Shown: positions 40,355 to 50,916, counted from the first letter of the stretch. The stretch: 64,000 bases of DNA from Spirochaetales bacterium (GCA_016342585.1 JAEINK010000017.1:1-64000), one strand, 5' to 3'. Translations and numbers: made by a program. Notes: generated by a model not told the origin, from the sequence alone.

Positions 40355-40695
40355 CTTTAAAGGGAGCCATCCTTCTCTTATGTACAGTCAGCTTTACGGT
40401 GACAGGTCAGATCCTTATGAAAAAGGGGATTAATATAAATCCGAATCTAAACATAAAGAGTTTCTTCACCTCCCCGCACCTTTTATTGGGGGGGCTTTGC
40501 TATGTTTCCGGTTTTGTAATCTGGTTAAACGTTTTGAAGGTTCTCCCCCTGAGTATTGCCTACCCCTCCTCCAGCATCTCCTTCATCCTGATAATCCTGG
40601 CCTCCTCAATTTTTCTGGGGGAGGCCATATCCCTCTTTAAAATAATCGGAGTACTTTGTATTTGTACCGGAGTGTTTTTCATCGCCAAAGCATAG
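40351..40695 (+). CDS. Four-TM DMT/SMR-like (EamA/ArnE-type) membrane protein
   Basis: LSIAYPSSSISFILIILASSIFLGEAISLFKIIGVLCICTGVFFIAKA; ATGA overlap with upstream gene. Confidence 0.75.
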   Translation: MTLKGAILLLCTVSFTVTGQILMKKGININPNLNIKSFFTSPHLLLGGLCYVSGFVIWLNVLKVLPLSIAYPSSSISFILIILASSIFLGEAISLFKIIGVLCICTGVFFIAKA

Positions 40696-40898
40696 CAGGC
40701 CTGAATTAAGAGGAGAGGACTATCCCCGGGAAAATCTATCCATTTCCATCAACAGCCTCTGTCAAAAATGTATCGCTCAGGATTAAAGACTATTCTAAAA
40801 TTCCAGATGAATTACAAATATTTTTTAAAAAAACATGATAAACCAGGATCGCCATTATTTTTAAAGGTTGATAGAATCTGTACTGGAGGTAATCCTTT

Positions 40899-41831
40899 AT
40901 GAAAAAAATAGAATCAGAAATCATTTATAAGCAGAAAGTATTCCAAATCCAGGATTATATCGACACCCATCTGGATCAAAACCTGAGTTTGTCCAGGATT
41001 TCAAAAATATCGGCTTTTTCACCCTTCCATTTTCACAGAATTTTCAAAAAAGTTTCCGGGGAGACCTGTAATGATTTCATCCAGAGGGTTAGAGTAGAAA
41101 AAGCCTGTTCAATGCTCACATCCAATGCGGACCTCAAAATTATAAATATTGCCTTATGTACAGGCTTCTCTACACCCTCCTCATTTTCCAAGGCTTTCAA
41201 AAAATACACCAACATGACTCCTTCGGTTTATCGAAAAAAATATTCTTTGATCAAAGGCAAGAATGGAACATTCAATGACAAAGAGGGCAAAGAAGCTCAA
41301 TCTCCGGGCGGGTATATTTCTGACAACGATTTAGAGTCCCTATACATAAGGAGAAAAGAGATGAATGTTAAGATTGAAGAGATTGGAAAAAACCGCATTG
41401 CCTATATGCGGCAAATTGGTCCTTACGGCACAGACAATATTCAATTGATGCAGAGGCTGAAGAAATGGGCGGTGACGCGAAACCTGCTTTCCGATTCAAC
41501 AATAATTCTTGGAATAGCCCACGATGATCCGAAGGTAACCCCTTTGGAAAAATGCCGATATGATACCTGTATCGTAATCCCGGAAGAGTATGAACTAGAG
41601 TCAAACATTAATGAAACAAGAATTCCCGGGGGAAAATACGGAATCATGGCGGTAGAACATACTTCCGAAGCCATTGCTGAAGGATGGGAGATTATATTCT
41701 CCCAATGGCTGCCCGAGAGTGGATATCAGTTGGATGACAGGCCGATTTTTGAAAGATACACAGGCGGATCTGTGTATACCAATATTGAACCAAAAACCTG
41801 TGAGATATGTATTCCTGTTCGAAAATTATAA
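40899..41831 (+). CDS. AraC-family regulator with GyrI-like effector domain
   Basis: LSLSRISKISAFSPFHFHRIFKKVSGETCNDFIQRVRVEKA; C-term GyrI-like GGKYGIMAVEHTSEAIAEGWEIIFSQWLPESGYQLDDRPIFERY. Confidence 0.92.
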   Translation: MKKIESEIIYKQKVFQIQDYIDTHLDQNLSLSRISKISAFSPFHFHRIFKKVSGETCNDFIQRVRVEKACSMLTSNADLKIINIALCTGFSTPSSFSKAFKKYTNMTPSVYRKKYSLIKGKNGTFNDKEGKEAQSPGGYISDNDLESLYIRRKEMNVKIEEIGKNRIAYMRQIGPYGTDNIQLMQRLKKWAVTRNLLSDSTIILGIAHDDPKVTPLEKCRYDTCIVIPEEYELESNINETRIPGGKYGIMAVEHTSEAIAEGWEIIFSQWLPESGYQLDDRPIFERYTGGSVYTNIEPKTCEICIPVRKL

Positions 41832-41937
41832 ACCTGATGGCAGGTTCTGGAAAAAAAGTTTACAGATCTGATGACCCAGAAATTTTCCATTGGTTCATTC
41901 AATTGCATTAAGTTTTCAAAAAACCGCATAATTCCAA

Positions 41938-42891
41938 TTATATCAGTTCGGCCATTTTCCCGGTAATCTCAAGGCCACAGGATTCCCCTGTCTCTTCGAA
42001 AATACATTCACCATCCCTTGACAACAAACGGATGTGAATAGAGGCATTGGTCTGTTCTCGAATACGCCTTTCCATCCCGCCCTCCACAGGGGCCATCAGT
42101 TCTCCGCCCGACAAAAGATCGGGAGTACTGATTTCCAGAATATTTTTTCTGTTCTCAAGTTTTATCTGCAGCCTGTGATTTATAGAATCCTCGGTTATGG
42201 TATACCTGCTGCCGTTGTAAGTTGCAAAAGGATAAAAAATATTTTGATGATAAAAAAAGCCGAGATGGCCTTTGAATGAACTCCCCAGGAATGGAATCCT
42301 GGCGATTGAAAGCATGAAACTGGTCCCGACAGTTTTAAAAATATTACTTTGCATCCAGATCCAGGAGGAGGGCATGGAACGCCCCCAGTCCTTCTCAATA
42401 TAACCCCGCCCCTGATTGACGGTTATTGTTTTACCATTCCAGATGAGTTCTCCTTCGACTTTATGATCGACAGAGACAACTCCATGATAGCACTCCATGA
42501 GTGGAAGATAGCCGAAAATCCCCATTATCCCCGGTGATGAAGGGGTAACAGGGTAAGGTGTGATACCCGTAAACGTCAATTTCCCCTGCAAACTTATAGA
42601 ATCTCGCTGTTCATCAAAAGAGAGGCCATCCCCTGTAAATCGATTATTCCCGATCCGTAAATCCAGAGAACCTGGTTTACAATTAAATTCTTCGATTGGA
42701 AATCGAATATAGGCAGTATCATGTGACTTACCATCAATGATTTGGATGAAGGCGTGGGAATCCTTTCCCAGAGCCAGACCGGGGATGAAAGCATAAACAT
42801 CGGAACCCGAAACAATTTTATAATACCAGCCTTCAAAATATTTCTTCCGCTTTAGGTTTCCCTGGAACGTCTCCGGGTGCAAAATTTTCAT
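41938..42891 (-). CDS. Tocopherol cyclase-family protein
   Basis: LHPETFQGNLKRKKYFEGWYYKIV; GYIEKDWGRSMPSSWIWMQSN. Confidence 0.85.
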   Translation of the reverse strand: MKILHPETFQGNLKRKKYFEGWYYKIVSGSDVYAFIPGLALGKDSHAFIQIIDGKSHDTAYIRFPIEEFNCKPGSLDLRIGNNRFTGDGLSFDEQRDSISLQGKLTFTGITPYPVTPSSPGIMGIFGYLPLMECYHGVVSVDHKVEGELIWNGKTITVNQGRGYIEKDWGRSMPSSWIWMQSNIFKTVGTSFMLSIARIPFLGSSFKGHLGFFYHQNIFYPFATYNGSRYTITEDSINHRLQIKLENRKNILEISTPDLLSGGELMAPVEGGMERRIREQTNASIHIRLLSRDGECIFEETGESCGLEITGKMAELI

Positions 42892-42998
42892 GCTCGATCC
42901 TTTTTCTATTCCGTTGGGGAGTCAAATACCTATCGATAAGGATAATAGTCCAGTTCACCCCAGTTTGTTGATTTTCGATTAATCGGGTCTAAATATTC

Positions 42999-43601
42999 TT
43001 ATTCCTTATACAGTCCAATTTCTGTCAGCTCTACCATAGCCTGAAAATTCTCGCCATAAGCAACCAGCGCAATACTCTTCACCCGATTGCTGCGGAGTTT
43101 AGAAAAAGTACCATAATCTCCCTTGGTGAATTGATCCCAGGGGATATCGACAGTTCGCCAAACCTCAGAAACAGGTATTTTGGCCTTATAAAACTGCCAG
43201 GGCAGCAAGGTTGTATTGGTTCTTAAAAAAAGAAAATAACTGTTACCTTCTCCCCTTACCCGAATTCGAATACCGTCATATTCGGATCCGTCGAAAACTG
43301 AAAGCCCTTCCGCTAATTTAAGCCTGACCTGAATGAAGCCGCCATTGTTTTCAAGGGACACATTCCCGGACATCCTTATATAATTGCCGTCAGGATTCTT
43401 CACCCTTAAAACTGATATTTCCGAAACCCCGCCCATAACCTGATCTGTAAACCCCTCCCAGGGAGTTCCAAGAGAGGAAGTTTCCTGAGAAAAATCATCC
43501 AGTAGTCTGAACTTATTCAAATTATTCCCTCCTTCTTCTGAAGTTAATAAGGAATTATTAAAGAGAATCAGGAATAATAGGAACAGCTTACTGATTTTCA
43601 T
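42999..43601 (-). CDS. CIA30-family (complex I intermediate-associated protein 30-like) protein with signal peptide
   Basis: WEGFTDQVMGGVSEISV, FDGSEYDGIRIRVRGEGNSYFLFLRT. Confidence 0.85.
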   Translation of the reverse strand: MKISKLFLLFLILFNNSLLTSEEGGNNLNKFRLLDDFSQETSSLGTPWEGFTDQVMGGVSEISVLRVKNPDGNYIRMSGNVSLENNGGFIQVRLKLAEGLSVFDGSEYDGIRIRVRGEGNSYFLFLRTNTTLLPWQFYKAKIPVSEVWRTVDIPWDQFTKGDYGTFSKLRSNRVKSIALVAYGENFQAMVELTEIGLYKE

Positions 43602-43701
43602 TATTTAAATAATAGTAACAGCAGGTAAGCAAGTCAATTTATTTAAAATAATTTCCCCGCTCCTCATTTTTGGGATATATACTTAAGGCAGGAGAATAAA
43701 C

Positions 43702-44478
43702 ATGGAAAAGACAGTCTCGCTATACAGCTGGGGAGTTATTAATCTAATCGCCTTCATCGCTGTGATCATTGTGAATGGATTAGCCAATGCTATACCGCTA
43801 AATGGAATAGGAACAGGAGAACTATCCGACCTTTACCCGAATCTTTTTGTTCCGACGGGACTGACTTTCGCAATCTGGGGAATCATTTATCTTTTGCTGG
43901 CTGGTTTCAGTCTCTATGGCATGGCCGCTGCGATAAAAAAAACTCAGGAGACCCAAATCCTACAGCAGATCGGTCCCTGGTTTCTGATCTCCTGTCTGGC
44001 GAATATTAGTTGGATATTTGCATGGCACTGGAAAAAGGTTGAGCTCTCCCTCGTGTTTATGCTCATCATTTTATTTTCATTAATTGTTATTTACATAAAA
44101 TTGAGTACAAAATCCGGTAACCCGGGAAAAATCGTGTTCATTCTGACAAAACTCCCTTTCAGTGTTTATCTGGGGTGGATAACAGTTGCCACGGTTGCTA
44201 ATATCACGGCCCTGCTTGTGAACCTGAACTGGAAAGGCTTTGGTCTGTCAGAGACAGCCTGGACGGTGATGATTTTATCCGTTGTGATAATATTGACATG
44301 TATAGTGATTTACAGAGAAAAAGACATGGGATTTACTCTTGTTGTGCTGTGGGCATTTCTTGGCATAATATTAAAAAGGAGTGGTGCCGGTGACGCTCCT
44401 CTGGTCGTAACGGTAACAGGAGTTGGCATGGGGGTGATTGCAGCTTTTTACGGACTTAGACTATTTTTACTGAAGTAG
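43702..44478 (+). CDS. TspO/MBR-related membrane protein
   Basis: NLFVPTGLTFAIWGIIYLLLAGF; WILISCLANISWIFAWH-like TM pattern. Confidence 0.75.
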   Translation: MEKTVSLYSWGVINLIAFIAVIIVNGLANAIPLNGIGTGELSDLYPNLFVPTGLTFAIWGIIYLLLAGFSLYGMAAAIKKTQETQILQQIGPWFLISCLANISWIFAWHWKKVELSLVFMLIILFSLIVIYIKLSTKSGNPGKIVFILTKLPFSVYLGWITVATVANITALLVNLNWKGFGLSETAWTVMILSVVIILTCIVIYREKDMGFTLVVLWAFLGIILKRSGAGDAPLVVTVTGVGMGVIAAFYGLRLFLLK

Positions 44479-44494
44479 AAACAACTAATTGGAC

Positions 44495-45442
44495 CTAAAC
44501 ATGATTTAGCAGGCCGATCTCAAAGGGATGGGGATTTAAATACCACTGATCGGTTAAATACGGCTGTTTATATTTTCTTACAAAATGGTTCAGTAAGGTT
44601 AAAGGAACAATAAGAGGAATGTAACCCGATTTATACTTATCAATTATTTCGATTAATTCCGCTTTTTCATCCGAAGTCAAATCAGCTTTAAAATAGCCCA
44701 TTATATGCTGAAGAACATTAATATTTTTAGCCACAGTTTTTTGATTATTCAGGATATCGAGTAAAACGGCAAAATAATCATCTCTGACATCTTTATACTC
44801 CCTGCTGCCGGCATCGGCCGTAATTTTCCCGAGGTCCTTCTGTTTCTGAGGACTATGGGCCATAAATACATACTTATGCCTGGTATGAAAATCTACAAGA
44901 GCGGCAGCCGATCCTTCCCGCACACTCTCCTTCCATCGCTGTAATATGAAAATCTTTTCAATAAAATTCTCGCGGATAGCCGGGTCATGAAGTCTCCCCT
45001 CATCCTCAACGGGGATATAGGGAAATTTCTCGGTAAACATTTCCGCAAAAATGCCTCTTCCATTTCTGGAATAAAGATCACCACTCTCTTTATATATCTT
45101 CACAGCCCGCAGTCCACTGGAGGGGCTTTTTGTTTTGAAAATAAAGGCAACAAGGTCTTCCTTTACCAGTTCATTCAATCGGATTTCCGCCCAGCTGCGC
45201 ATCTTTGGCGTTATATCCAGAAAAGTTTTATTTGTCACAAGGCGGTATTCCTGTTCATTCCCCACAAGGCGCATGGCCTCCCGCGGGATGGAAAGGCCGC
45301 ATTCAACTTCCGGACATACGGGAACAAATTCACACCACTGCCCCAGGGTGCCTGTTATGAATCGATCATGCTTATGCTGACCATCAAAACGAACCTTATT
45401 TCCTAAAAGGCAACTGCTGATTCCTATTTTTATCCTGTTCAT
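44495..45442 (-). CDS. DUF523 + DUF1722 (YbgA-like) protein
   Basis: KIGISSCLLGNKVRFDGQHKHD, CPEVECGLSIPREAMRL; C-term DFHTRHKYVFMAHSPQ. Confidence 0.88.
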   Translation of the reverse strand: MNRIKIGISSCLLGNKVRFDGQHKHDRFITGTLGQWCEFVPVCPEVECGLSIPREAMRLVGNEQEYRLVTNKTFLDITPKMRSWAEIRLNELVKEDLVAFIFKTKSPSSGLRAVKIYKESGDLYSRNGRGIFAEMFTEKFPYIPVEDEGRLHDPAIRENFIEKIFILQRWKESVREGSAAALVDFHTRHKYVFMAHSPQKQKDLGKITADAGSREYKDVRDDYFAVLLDILNNQKTVAKNINVLQHIMGYFKADLTSDEKAELIEIIDKYKSGYIPLIVPLTLLNHFVRKYKQPYLTDQWYLNPHPFEIGLLNHV

Positions 45443-45592
45443 GATTTTATCATACCATTGGTACTGAAAATTCTACAGACAATTTTTGAATTGAAAGGAA
45501 ACTGCGGAAATGGATGAAAATAGGATTCTTTTAAGGTATAGTACAGACAGGTGCACGCCCAGAAAGTACCAGATATTTAAGGGAGATTAAGA

Positions 45593-46036
45593 ATGGATAT
45601 ACTTACAATCGTGATAATCGTTTTCATTGTTCTGGAAACCTCAAACATTTTCATGCTCTATTTTGCACCCGGGACCAGGAAGGGAAACGGAATGGGAGTT
45701 TTTAACGCCTACGAAAATTCAAAAGAGTATCCGGAAATTCATTCACTCGTTAAATACCTCATAAACTGGGTAGCCGGTACAAAGCTGATCTTCATCATGC
45801 TGCTTATTGTCATAATCATCACCGGAAGTACGATGACAAAGGTTTACAGTATCATTGCAATGATTATCTCCATCCTCTCCTTTTACTGGAGATTATACCC
45901 TGCCATCAAAAAGCTGGATAAAGCCGATCAGATTACGCCCAGGGGTTATTCGAAAACTCTGGGGATTATGATTGCCTGCTTTATTGCCCTCTTTGCCATG
46001 GCCCTGATTTTATATTTTCTTATTTTCAGGAAATGA
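45593..46036 (+). CDS. Hypothetical membrane protein
   Basis: 147-aa ORF with TM segments, operon-like spacing with next gene. Confidence 0.6.
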   Translation: MDILTIVIIVFIVLETSNIFMLYFAPGTRKGNGMGVFNAYENSKEYPEIHSLVKYLINWVAGTKLIFIMLLIVIIITGSTMTKVYSIIAMIISILSFYWRLYPAIKKLDKADQITPRGYSKTLGIMIACFIALFAMALILYFLIFRK

Positions 46037-46422
46037 TATTGTTCGAAAAATTAAAGGAAAAAGCAAATTTCTTAAAAAAAGAAATAACCACCCTCTATTA
46101 TGCCTATAAAAATCCTGGAACAGGCCCCCTCCCCCGGATCATAATAATCCTGACACTGGGTTATGCCTTAAGCCCCATCGATCTTATTCCTGATTTCATC
46201 CCTGTTTTGGGATATTTAGACGATCTCATCATTCTACCCGCCTTAATTGCTCTCTCGATCAAATTAATTCCGCAAGGAATAATCGAGGAATCAAGAAAAC
46301 GGGCTGAAGAAGAACCGATTCAATTCAAAAAAAACTGGGTAGCCGCCATAATTTTTATTCTGATCTGGATCCTCATAGTGACAGGAATCATAATGCAATT
46401 CATCCCTGATATTGACCATTAG
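46033..46422 (+). CDS. YkvA/DUF1232-family membrane protein
   Basis: LGYALSPIDLIPDFIPVLGYLDDLIILPALIALSIKLIP. Confidence 0.9.
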   Translation: MILFEKLKEKANFLKKEITTLYYAYKNPGTGPLPRIIIILTLGYALSPIDLIPDFIPVLGYLDDLIILPALIALSIKLIPQGIIEESRKRAEEEPIQFKKNWVAAIIFILIWILIVTGIIMQFIPDIDH

Positions 46423-46446
46423 CAGGGATTCCTATAGAAGTGTATT

Positions 46447-47088
46447 GTGTCATTTAAAGCAGACAAATTTCAAGAAAACTACGAACTCAATTTCGATAAT
46501 GATACCAGGCCTAAGGTTGATCCTTTTAATGATAAGAAATTCTATACCAATATCGACTTTGAAGAGATAGACATACGGGATGTCTCCTTTGAGAGGTGTA
46601 AATTTTCATCCTGCCTGTTCAACGAGATATCCATGGCCGATACAATTTTCACAGGCTGTATATTTGAAAAATGTTCGATCGTTTTAGCCCGGTTGGAGAA
46701 TACCACTTTCAATGATGTCCTTTTCAAAGGATGTAAGATGATCGGTCTGGATTTCACAAAGGCTAATGACTTCCTTATGACTATGGCGTTTGATGAAACG
46801 ATTCTCGACAATATTTACTTTTTCGATAAAAAAATCAGAAAGACCAACTTTATCAATTGCAGGATTAAAAATTCGGATTTTACACGGGTAGACCTCTCCG
46901 GTTCTGATTTTACGGAATCACTCTTTGAACATGTAACGTTCAGCCAGTGCAAACTGGAAAAAGCCGATTTCAGATCGGCCCGGGGGTATCAGATAGATCC
47001 GGAAACAAACAACCTTAAGAAGGCAAGGTTCACCCTCCCTGAAGCCCAATCTTTTCTTGCATATCTGGGAATCAATATCGAAGATTAG
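46447..47088 (+). CDS. Pentapeptide-repeat protein
   Basis: F-x-x-C/A-x-F repeats (VSFERCKFSSCLFNEISMADTIFTGCIFEKCSI; SDFTRVDLSGSDFTESLFEHVTFSQCKLEKADFRSA); GTG start. Confidence 0.85.
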   Translation: MSFKADKFQENYELNFDNDTRPKVDPFNDKKFYTNIDFEEIDIRDVSFERCKFSSCLFNEISMADTIFTGCIFEKCSIVLARLENTTFNDVLFKGCKMIGLDFTKANDFLMTMAFDETILDNIYFFDKKIRKTNFINCRIKNSDFTRVDLSGSDFTESLFEHVTFSQCKLEKADFRSARGYQIDPETNNLKKARFTLPEAQSFLAYLGINIED

Positions 47089-47145
47089 CACCATATTGAT
47101 TTTTATCTCCATTTAATAGATTCTACTGTTTAAGAGGACAGCTAT

Positions 47146-47784
47146 ATGAAAATTATCGATTTAACACATGAAATATGCCAGGGGATGCCTGTTTTTCCCG
47201 GAACCGAACCACCTGTATTGCTTGATGCCAATACCTTCGAAAACTCGGGCTTCAGAGAGAAGAAAATAAGTATGTATTCGCACACGGGGACCCATATCGA
47301 TGCCCCCGCTCATATGCTGAAGGAGGGCGTCTCCCTGGACAGACTTGACATATCCCATTTCATGGGAGAGGCATTCATCTTCGATTTTTCAAAAAATAAC
47401 AGCAAACAAATAGAGATAGAAGATCTCAAACCCTATGAGGATAAACTGAAACATACCGATTTTCTGATTATAAAAACCGGCTGGGATCAGTACTGGGGGG
47501 ATGATAAATACTATGAAGATTTTCCGGCATTGAGCCTCAAAGCGGCCGAATGGTTAGCGGAGTTTAACCTGAAAGGACTCGGGGTCGACTCCATATCCAT
47601 AGATCCTATGAGCTCCACCGATTTTGAAGTTCACAAGATATTACTGGCCCGGAATATTTTAAGCATCGAAAACCTTACAAATCTTGATTCGATAAAGGGT
47701 GAGAGATTCACCCTAAGCATTCTTCCGTTAAAGAGCAGGGATGCTGATGGCTCTCCCGTTCGAGCTGTAGCAATGGAATTTTAG
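47146..47784 (+). CDS. Cyclase/kynurenine formamidase-like family protein
   Basis: IDLTHEICQGMPVFPGTEPP, HTGTHIDAPAHML. Confidence 0.9.
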   Translation: MKIIDLTHEICQGMPVFPGTEPPVLLDANTFENSGFREKKISMYSHTGTHIDAPAHMLKEGVSLDRLDISHFMGEAFIFDFSKNNSKQIEIEDLKPYEDKLKHTDFLIIKTGWDQYWGDDKYYEDFPALSLKAAEWLAEFNLKGLGVDSISIDPMSSTDFEVHKILLARNILSIENLTNLDSIKGERFTLSILPLKSRDADGSPVRAVAMEF

Positions 47785-47800
47785 CGGAAAGGAAACTCTC

Positions 47801-48607
47801 ATGAGACTAAAAGTTCTTGTTGATAACAACACCTATATAGATCAATATTATTATGGTGAACCGGCAGTATCCTATTATATTGAAGACCATGATAAAAAAA
47901 TCCTGCTGGATACCGGCTATTCAGAACTCTTCCTTACGAATATGAATCATTTTAGCCTGGATATTAATATGATCGATACCATTGTTCTCTCACATGGTCA
48001 TGATGATCACACCGGAGGGCTGAAGTATCTTTTCCAGGAAAAACCCCGAAGAGAAGTTTCGATCATTGCTCATCCTGAAACCTTCAATAAAAAGATGCTT
48101 GATGGACTCAGCATAGGAAGCCCTTTTGGCCGGGAGGAGATGGAGAAAAAATGTAATCTGACCCTCTCCCGCACGCCCCTCAAGGTTTCCGAAAACATAA
48201 CCTTTCTTGGGGAGATACCCGGAAGATTTGATTTTGAAAAAAGTGCACCTTTGGGAAAAGCAGAAAGGGGTGGAAGCCTTGAGAACGACACACTTCAGGA
48301 GGATTCTGCTCTTACCTGTAAAACAGGTGAGGGAATCTATATCATCACCGGTTGCTCTCATGCCGGTATCTGCAATATCATTGAGTATGCCAAAGAGGTT
48401 TGCGAAGAGGAGAGAGTTCTGGGTGTCATCGGGGGATTTCATCTGTTCGATGTTACAGAGAGAGTCAAAAAAACAATCAATTATTTCCATGAAAACAAAA
48501 TAGAGAAACTATACCCCTGTCACTGTACCTCTTTTCAGGTGAGAGCTTCTATCAACAAAGTTATACCGGTAAAAGAGGTCGGAGTGGGTCTTGAGATACT
48601 CTGGTAG
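47801..48607 (+). CDS. MBL-fold metallo-hydrolase
   Basis: IVLSHGHDDHTGGLKYL, GCSHAGICNIIEYA, GGFHL. Confidence 0.9.
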   Translation: MRLKVLVDNNTYIDQYYYGEPAVSYYIEDHDKKILLDTGYSELFLTNMNHFSLDINMIDTIVLSHGHDDHTGGLKYLFQEKPRREVSIIAHPETFNKKMLDGLSIGSPFGREEMEKKCNLTLSRTPLKVSENITFLGEIPGRFDFEKSAPLGKAERGGSLENDTLQEDSALTCKTGEGIYIITGCSHAGICNIIEYAKEVCEEERVLGVIGGFHLFDVTERVKKTINYFHENKIEKLYPCHCTSFQVRASINKVIPVKEVGVGLEILW

Positions 48608-48618
48608 GTGCTATCGGG

Positions 48619-49083
48619 ATGATTAAATACGATGTTATACAGAAAAAAGATATCAGGGAAGCGGCCCGTATGTTTGCGGAGGTTTATACGACGATATGCC
48701 GAAATGAAGGTTCCACAGAAACCATGAAAGGAATTCTGGATGTTTTTATCTCTCCCGAAAAAACTGATGAAGAGTTTTTTGAGTCCATTGGGAAAGAGAT
48801 CATGTTCGCCGCCTTTGACGAAGAGAAAATCGTCGGTGTCATCCTCGGAATACCCGGATATATCAACCAGTTGGCTGTTGAACCGACTCACCATAAGATG
48901 GGGATTGCCAAAACCCTTATGCAGATGTTTGCGGATGAAAACATCCGGCGGGGGATAAAGGAAATTGAAGTAAAAGCCTCCCTCTACGCGGAAAAGTTCT
49001 ATGAAAAGCAGGGATTTGTTAAAAGTGAGGGAATTACCGATTATAAGGGTCTGAAATGCTACCCCATGAGAAGATCAATTTAG
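48619..49083 (+). CDS. GNAT-family N-acetyltransferase
   Basis: INQLAVEPTHHKMGIAKTLMQMFADENIRRGIKEIEVKASLYAEKFYEKQGF. Confidence 0.88.
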   Translation: MIKYDVIQKKDIREAARMFAEVYTTICRNEGSTETMKGILDVFISPEKTDEEFFESIGKEIMFAAFDEEKIVGVILGIPGYINQLAVEPTHHKMGIAKTLMQMFADENIRRGIKEIEVKASLYAEKFYEKQGFVKSEGITDYKGLKCYPMRRSI

Positions 49084-49142
49084 TTCTTAACGCCCCTGTC
49101 TCCTTCATCCACTTCCCCTCCATCATTTTACAATCCATTATT

Positions 49143-50264
49143 TTATGATTCATCTTTTGGCGTTTCACTGGAATACCCTTCGAAAATCCTGCGGTAAACC
49201 GAAGGCATGGGGAATTCCGGGAGTTTTCCGGCAGTTGCCCACTCCAGCTCACCCGGGAAATATTTTCCAGAAAAGGATAAAACCTCCTCCCTGGTCTCCT
49301 TCATACTATATAGCCTGGGGATCAGCCGTTCCTTCCAGCAGGTATAATAGTGGAACCGTTCGGGCAGGAGCTCTACCTTACGGGGATTAAGAAAGGTGCG
49401 GATCTCCGGCTCCTTGTCCACAGGAACAGCCGGTATAAACCATAGACCCTTCCCAATCCCGGAAACCTTCCGTGCCAGCAGGAAAGCCCCTTCAGCCTGC
49501 AGGAGAATGAGGGCAGAGTTTTTTTCATGGATTTTCCGCTGTTTGGGCCGGGGGATCTCTCCCTGAAGACCCGTAAGATAGGCCCGGCACTCCATAGAGA
49601 GAGGACATTGTTCACAGGCTGGGGATTTCATCCGGCAAAGTTGCTGCCCTAACTGCATTAACGCACAATTGAAGCCCCCGGGTTCATCAGGAGGAATAAT
49701 CCTATCAAGTTCTTTGAGGAAGGATTTCTCCCATTGGACAGCCGGTTCTACACAAGCGGTGAGCCGTTGCCCAATGCGCCGGACATTGGCATCCAGGACA
49801 GGGTAGGCCTTCCCCCAGGCCAGGGAGAGGAGCGCCCGGGCGGTATAATCTCCAATCCCCGGAACCTTGATCAGGGCATCATAGGTATCCGGAAGGGTCC
49901 CCTCATGGTGTACCATGAGGTACCGGGCCCCTTTGAGGAGGTTTCGTGCTCTCGAGTAGTATCCCAGACCTTCCCAGGCACGAAGGACGACCTGTTCCTC
50001 CGCGGCAGCAAGGGTTTCCACACAGGGGAAAAGCTTCATCCAATTCTGAAAATGGTCCACCGCGGCAGTGACGACCGTCTGCTGAAGCATAATCTCAGAG
50101 ATCCAGACCCTGTAAGGTGTAGGGTTTTCACCCCAGGGATAGGCAATCCCCTTCTCCTGAAACCACCGCAGGAGGTCTGAAATCCGATCTTCATGAAGTA
50201 TGGGGGTATCTTCGGATGGGTTTGCACTGATCTTCAATCTGGTCTTACTCTCCTGCCTGCTCAT
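49143..50264 (-). CDS. mutY: A/G-specific adenine glycosylase
   Basis: WISEIMLQQTVVTAAVDHFQNWM, VPGIGDYTARALLSLAWG, CRMKSPACEQCPLSMECRAY Fe-S loop. Confidence 0.93.
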   Translation of the reverse strand: MSRQESKTRLKISANPSEDTPILHEDRISDLLRWFQEKGIAYPWGENPTPYRVWISEIMLQQTVVTAAVDHFQNWMKLFPCVETLAAAEEQVVLRAWEGLGYYSRARNLLKGARYLMVHHEGTLPDTYDALIKVPGIGDYTARALLSLAWGKAYPVLDANVRRIGQRLTACVEPAVQWEKSFLKELDRIIPPDEPGGFNCALMQLGQQLCRMKSPACEQCPLSMECRAYLTGLQGEIPRPKQRKIHEKNSALILLQAEGAFLLARKVSGIGKGLWFIPAVPVDKEPEIRTFLNPRKVELLPERFHYYTCWKERLIPRLYSMKETREEVLSFSGKYFPGELEWATAGKLPEFPMPSVYRRIFEGYSSETPKDES

Positions 50265-50350
50265 TGAAGAAGACTATCACACCAGGAAGGTTGAGGATAT
50301 AATTTATGGAAGGATTTGAAAGGAACTTGAGGGAATAATAGACATAATGA

Positions 50351-50828
50351 ATTGACCTGCCGAAAGATTTTATCAACTCTACGGCATTCATAGCCTGGCT
50401 ATACATTCGATTAAAAAAAAGGACAACAGTTCATACTGCTTTTGAAATTACAAGGGCCTGTGTTCTTGTTTCCGGACTCGCCGTGCAACAGGCAAGCTTT
50501 TAAAAACGTAGAAGAAGAGAGAACCATTGAAAATCTGGTTAAAAATCAGCAAAGAACAAACAAAGAGGGGACCACTCGACTGAACACCATGGAAATAATA
50601 GAGCAGACAAGGGAGCGATATCAGTTTCGTATGACAAGGTGCCTGTTTTTCGAATTTTTCAACTATCTCAAGATCCCCGAATTGACGTCTATCATGTGTT
50701 CCATCCACAATGCCATATTTAACACTTATCTTCCCGATGAGTACTTCTTCCATCGAGGCGGAAAAAACAAGACCTTTACCAGCGGTGCCGATGAGTGTAC
50801 ATTTATTGTAGAGAAGAGAAAATATTAA
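50351..50828 (+). pseudogene. Frameshifted L-2-amino-thiazoline-4-carboxylic acid hydrolase-like gene
   Basis: Frame A IDLPKDFINSTAFIAWLYIRLKKRTTVHTAFEITRACVLVSGLAVQQASF* continues by a +1 shift at the T4A5 run into KNVEEERTIENLVKNQQRTNKEGTTRLNTMEIIEQTRERYQFRMTRCLFFEFFNYLKIPEL...TFTSGADECTFIVE. Confidence 0.55.
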
Positions 50829-50916
50829 TAAGTGTTCTGAATTGTTAAAAAAATCATTTGACCTTCCAGCAGCTGGAACCTTTAAAGTGACTCCAGTAAG
50901 AACAGAAGGAGTTATT

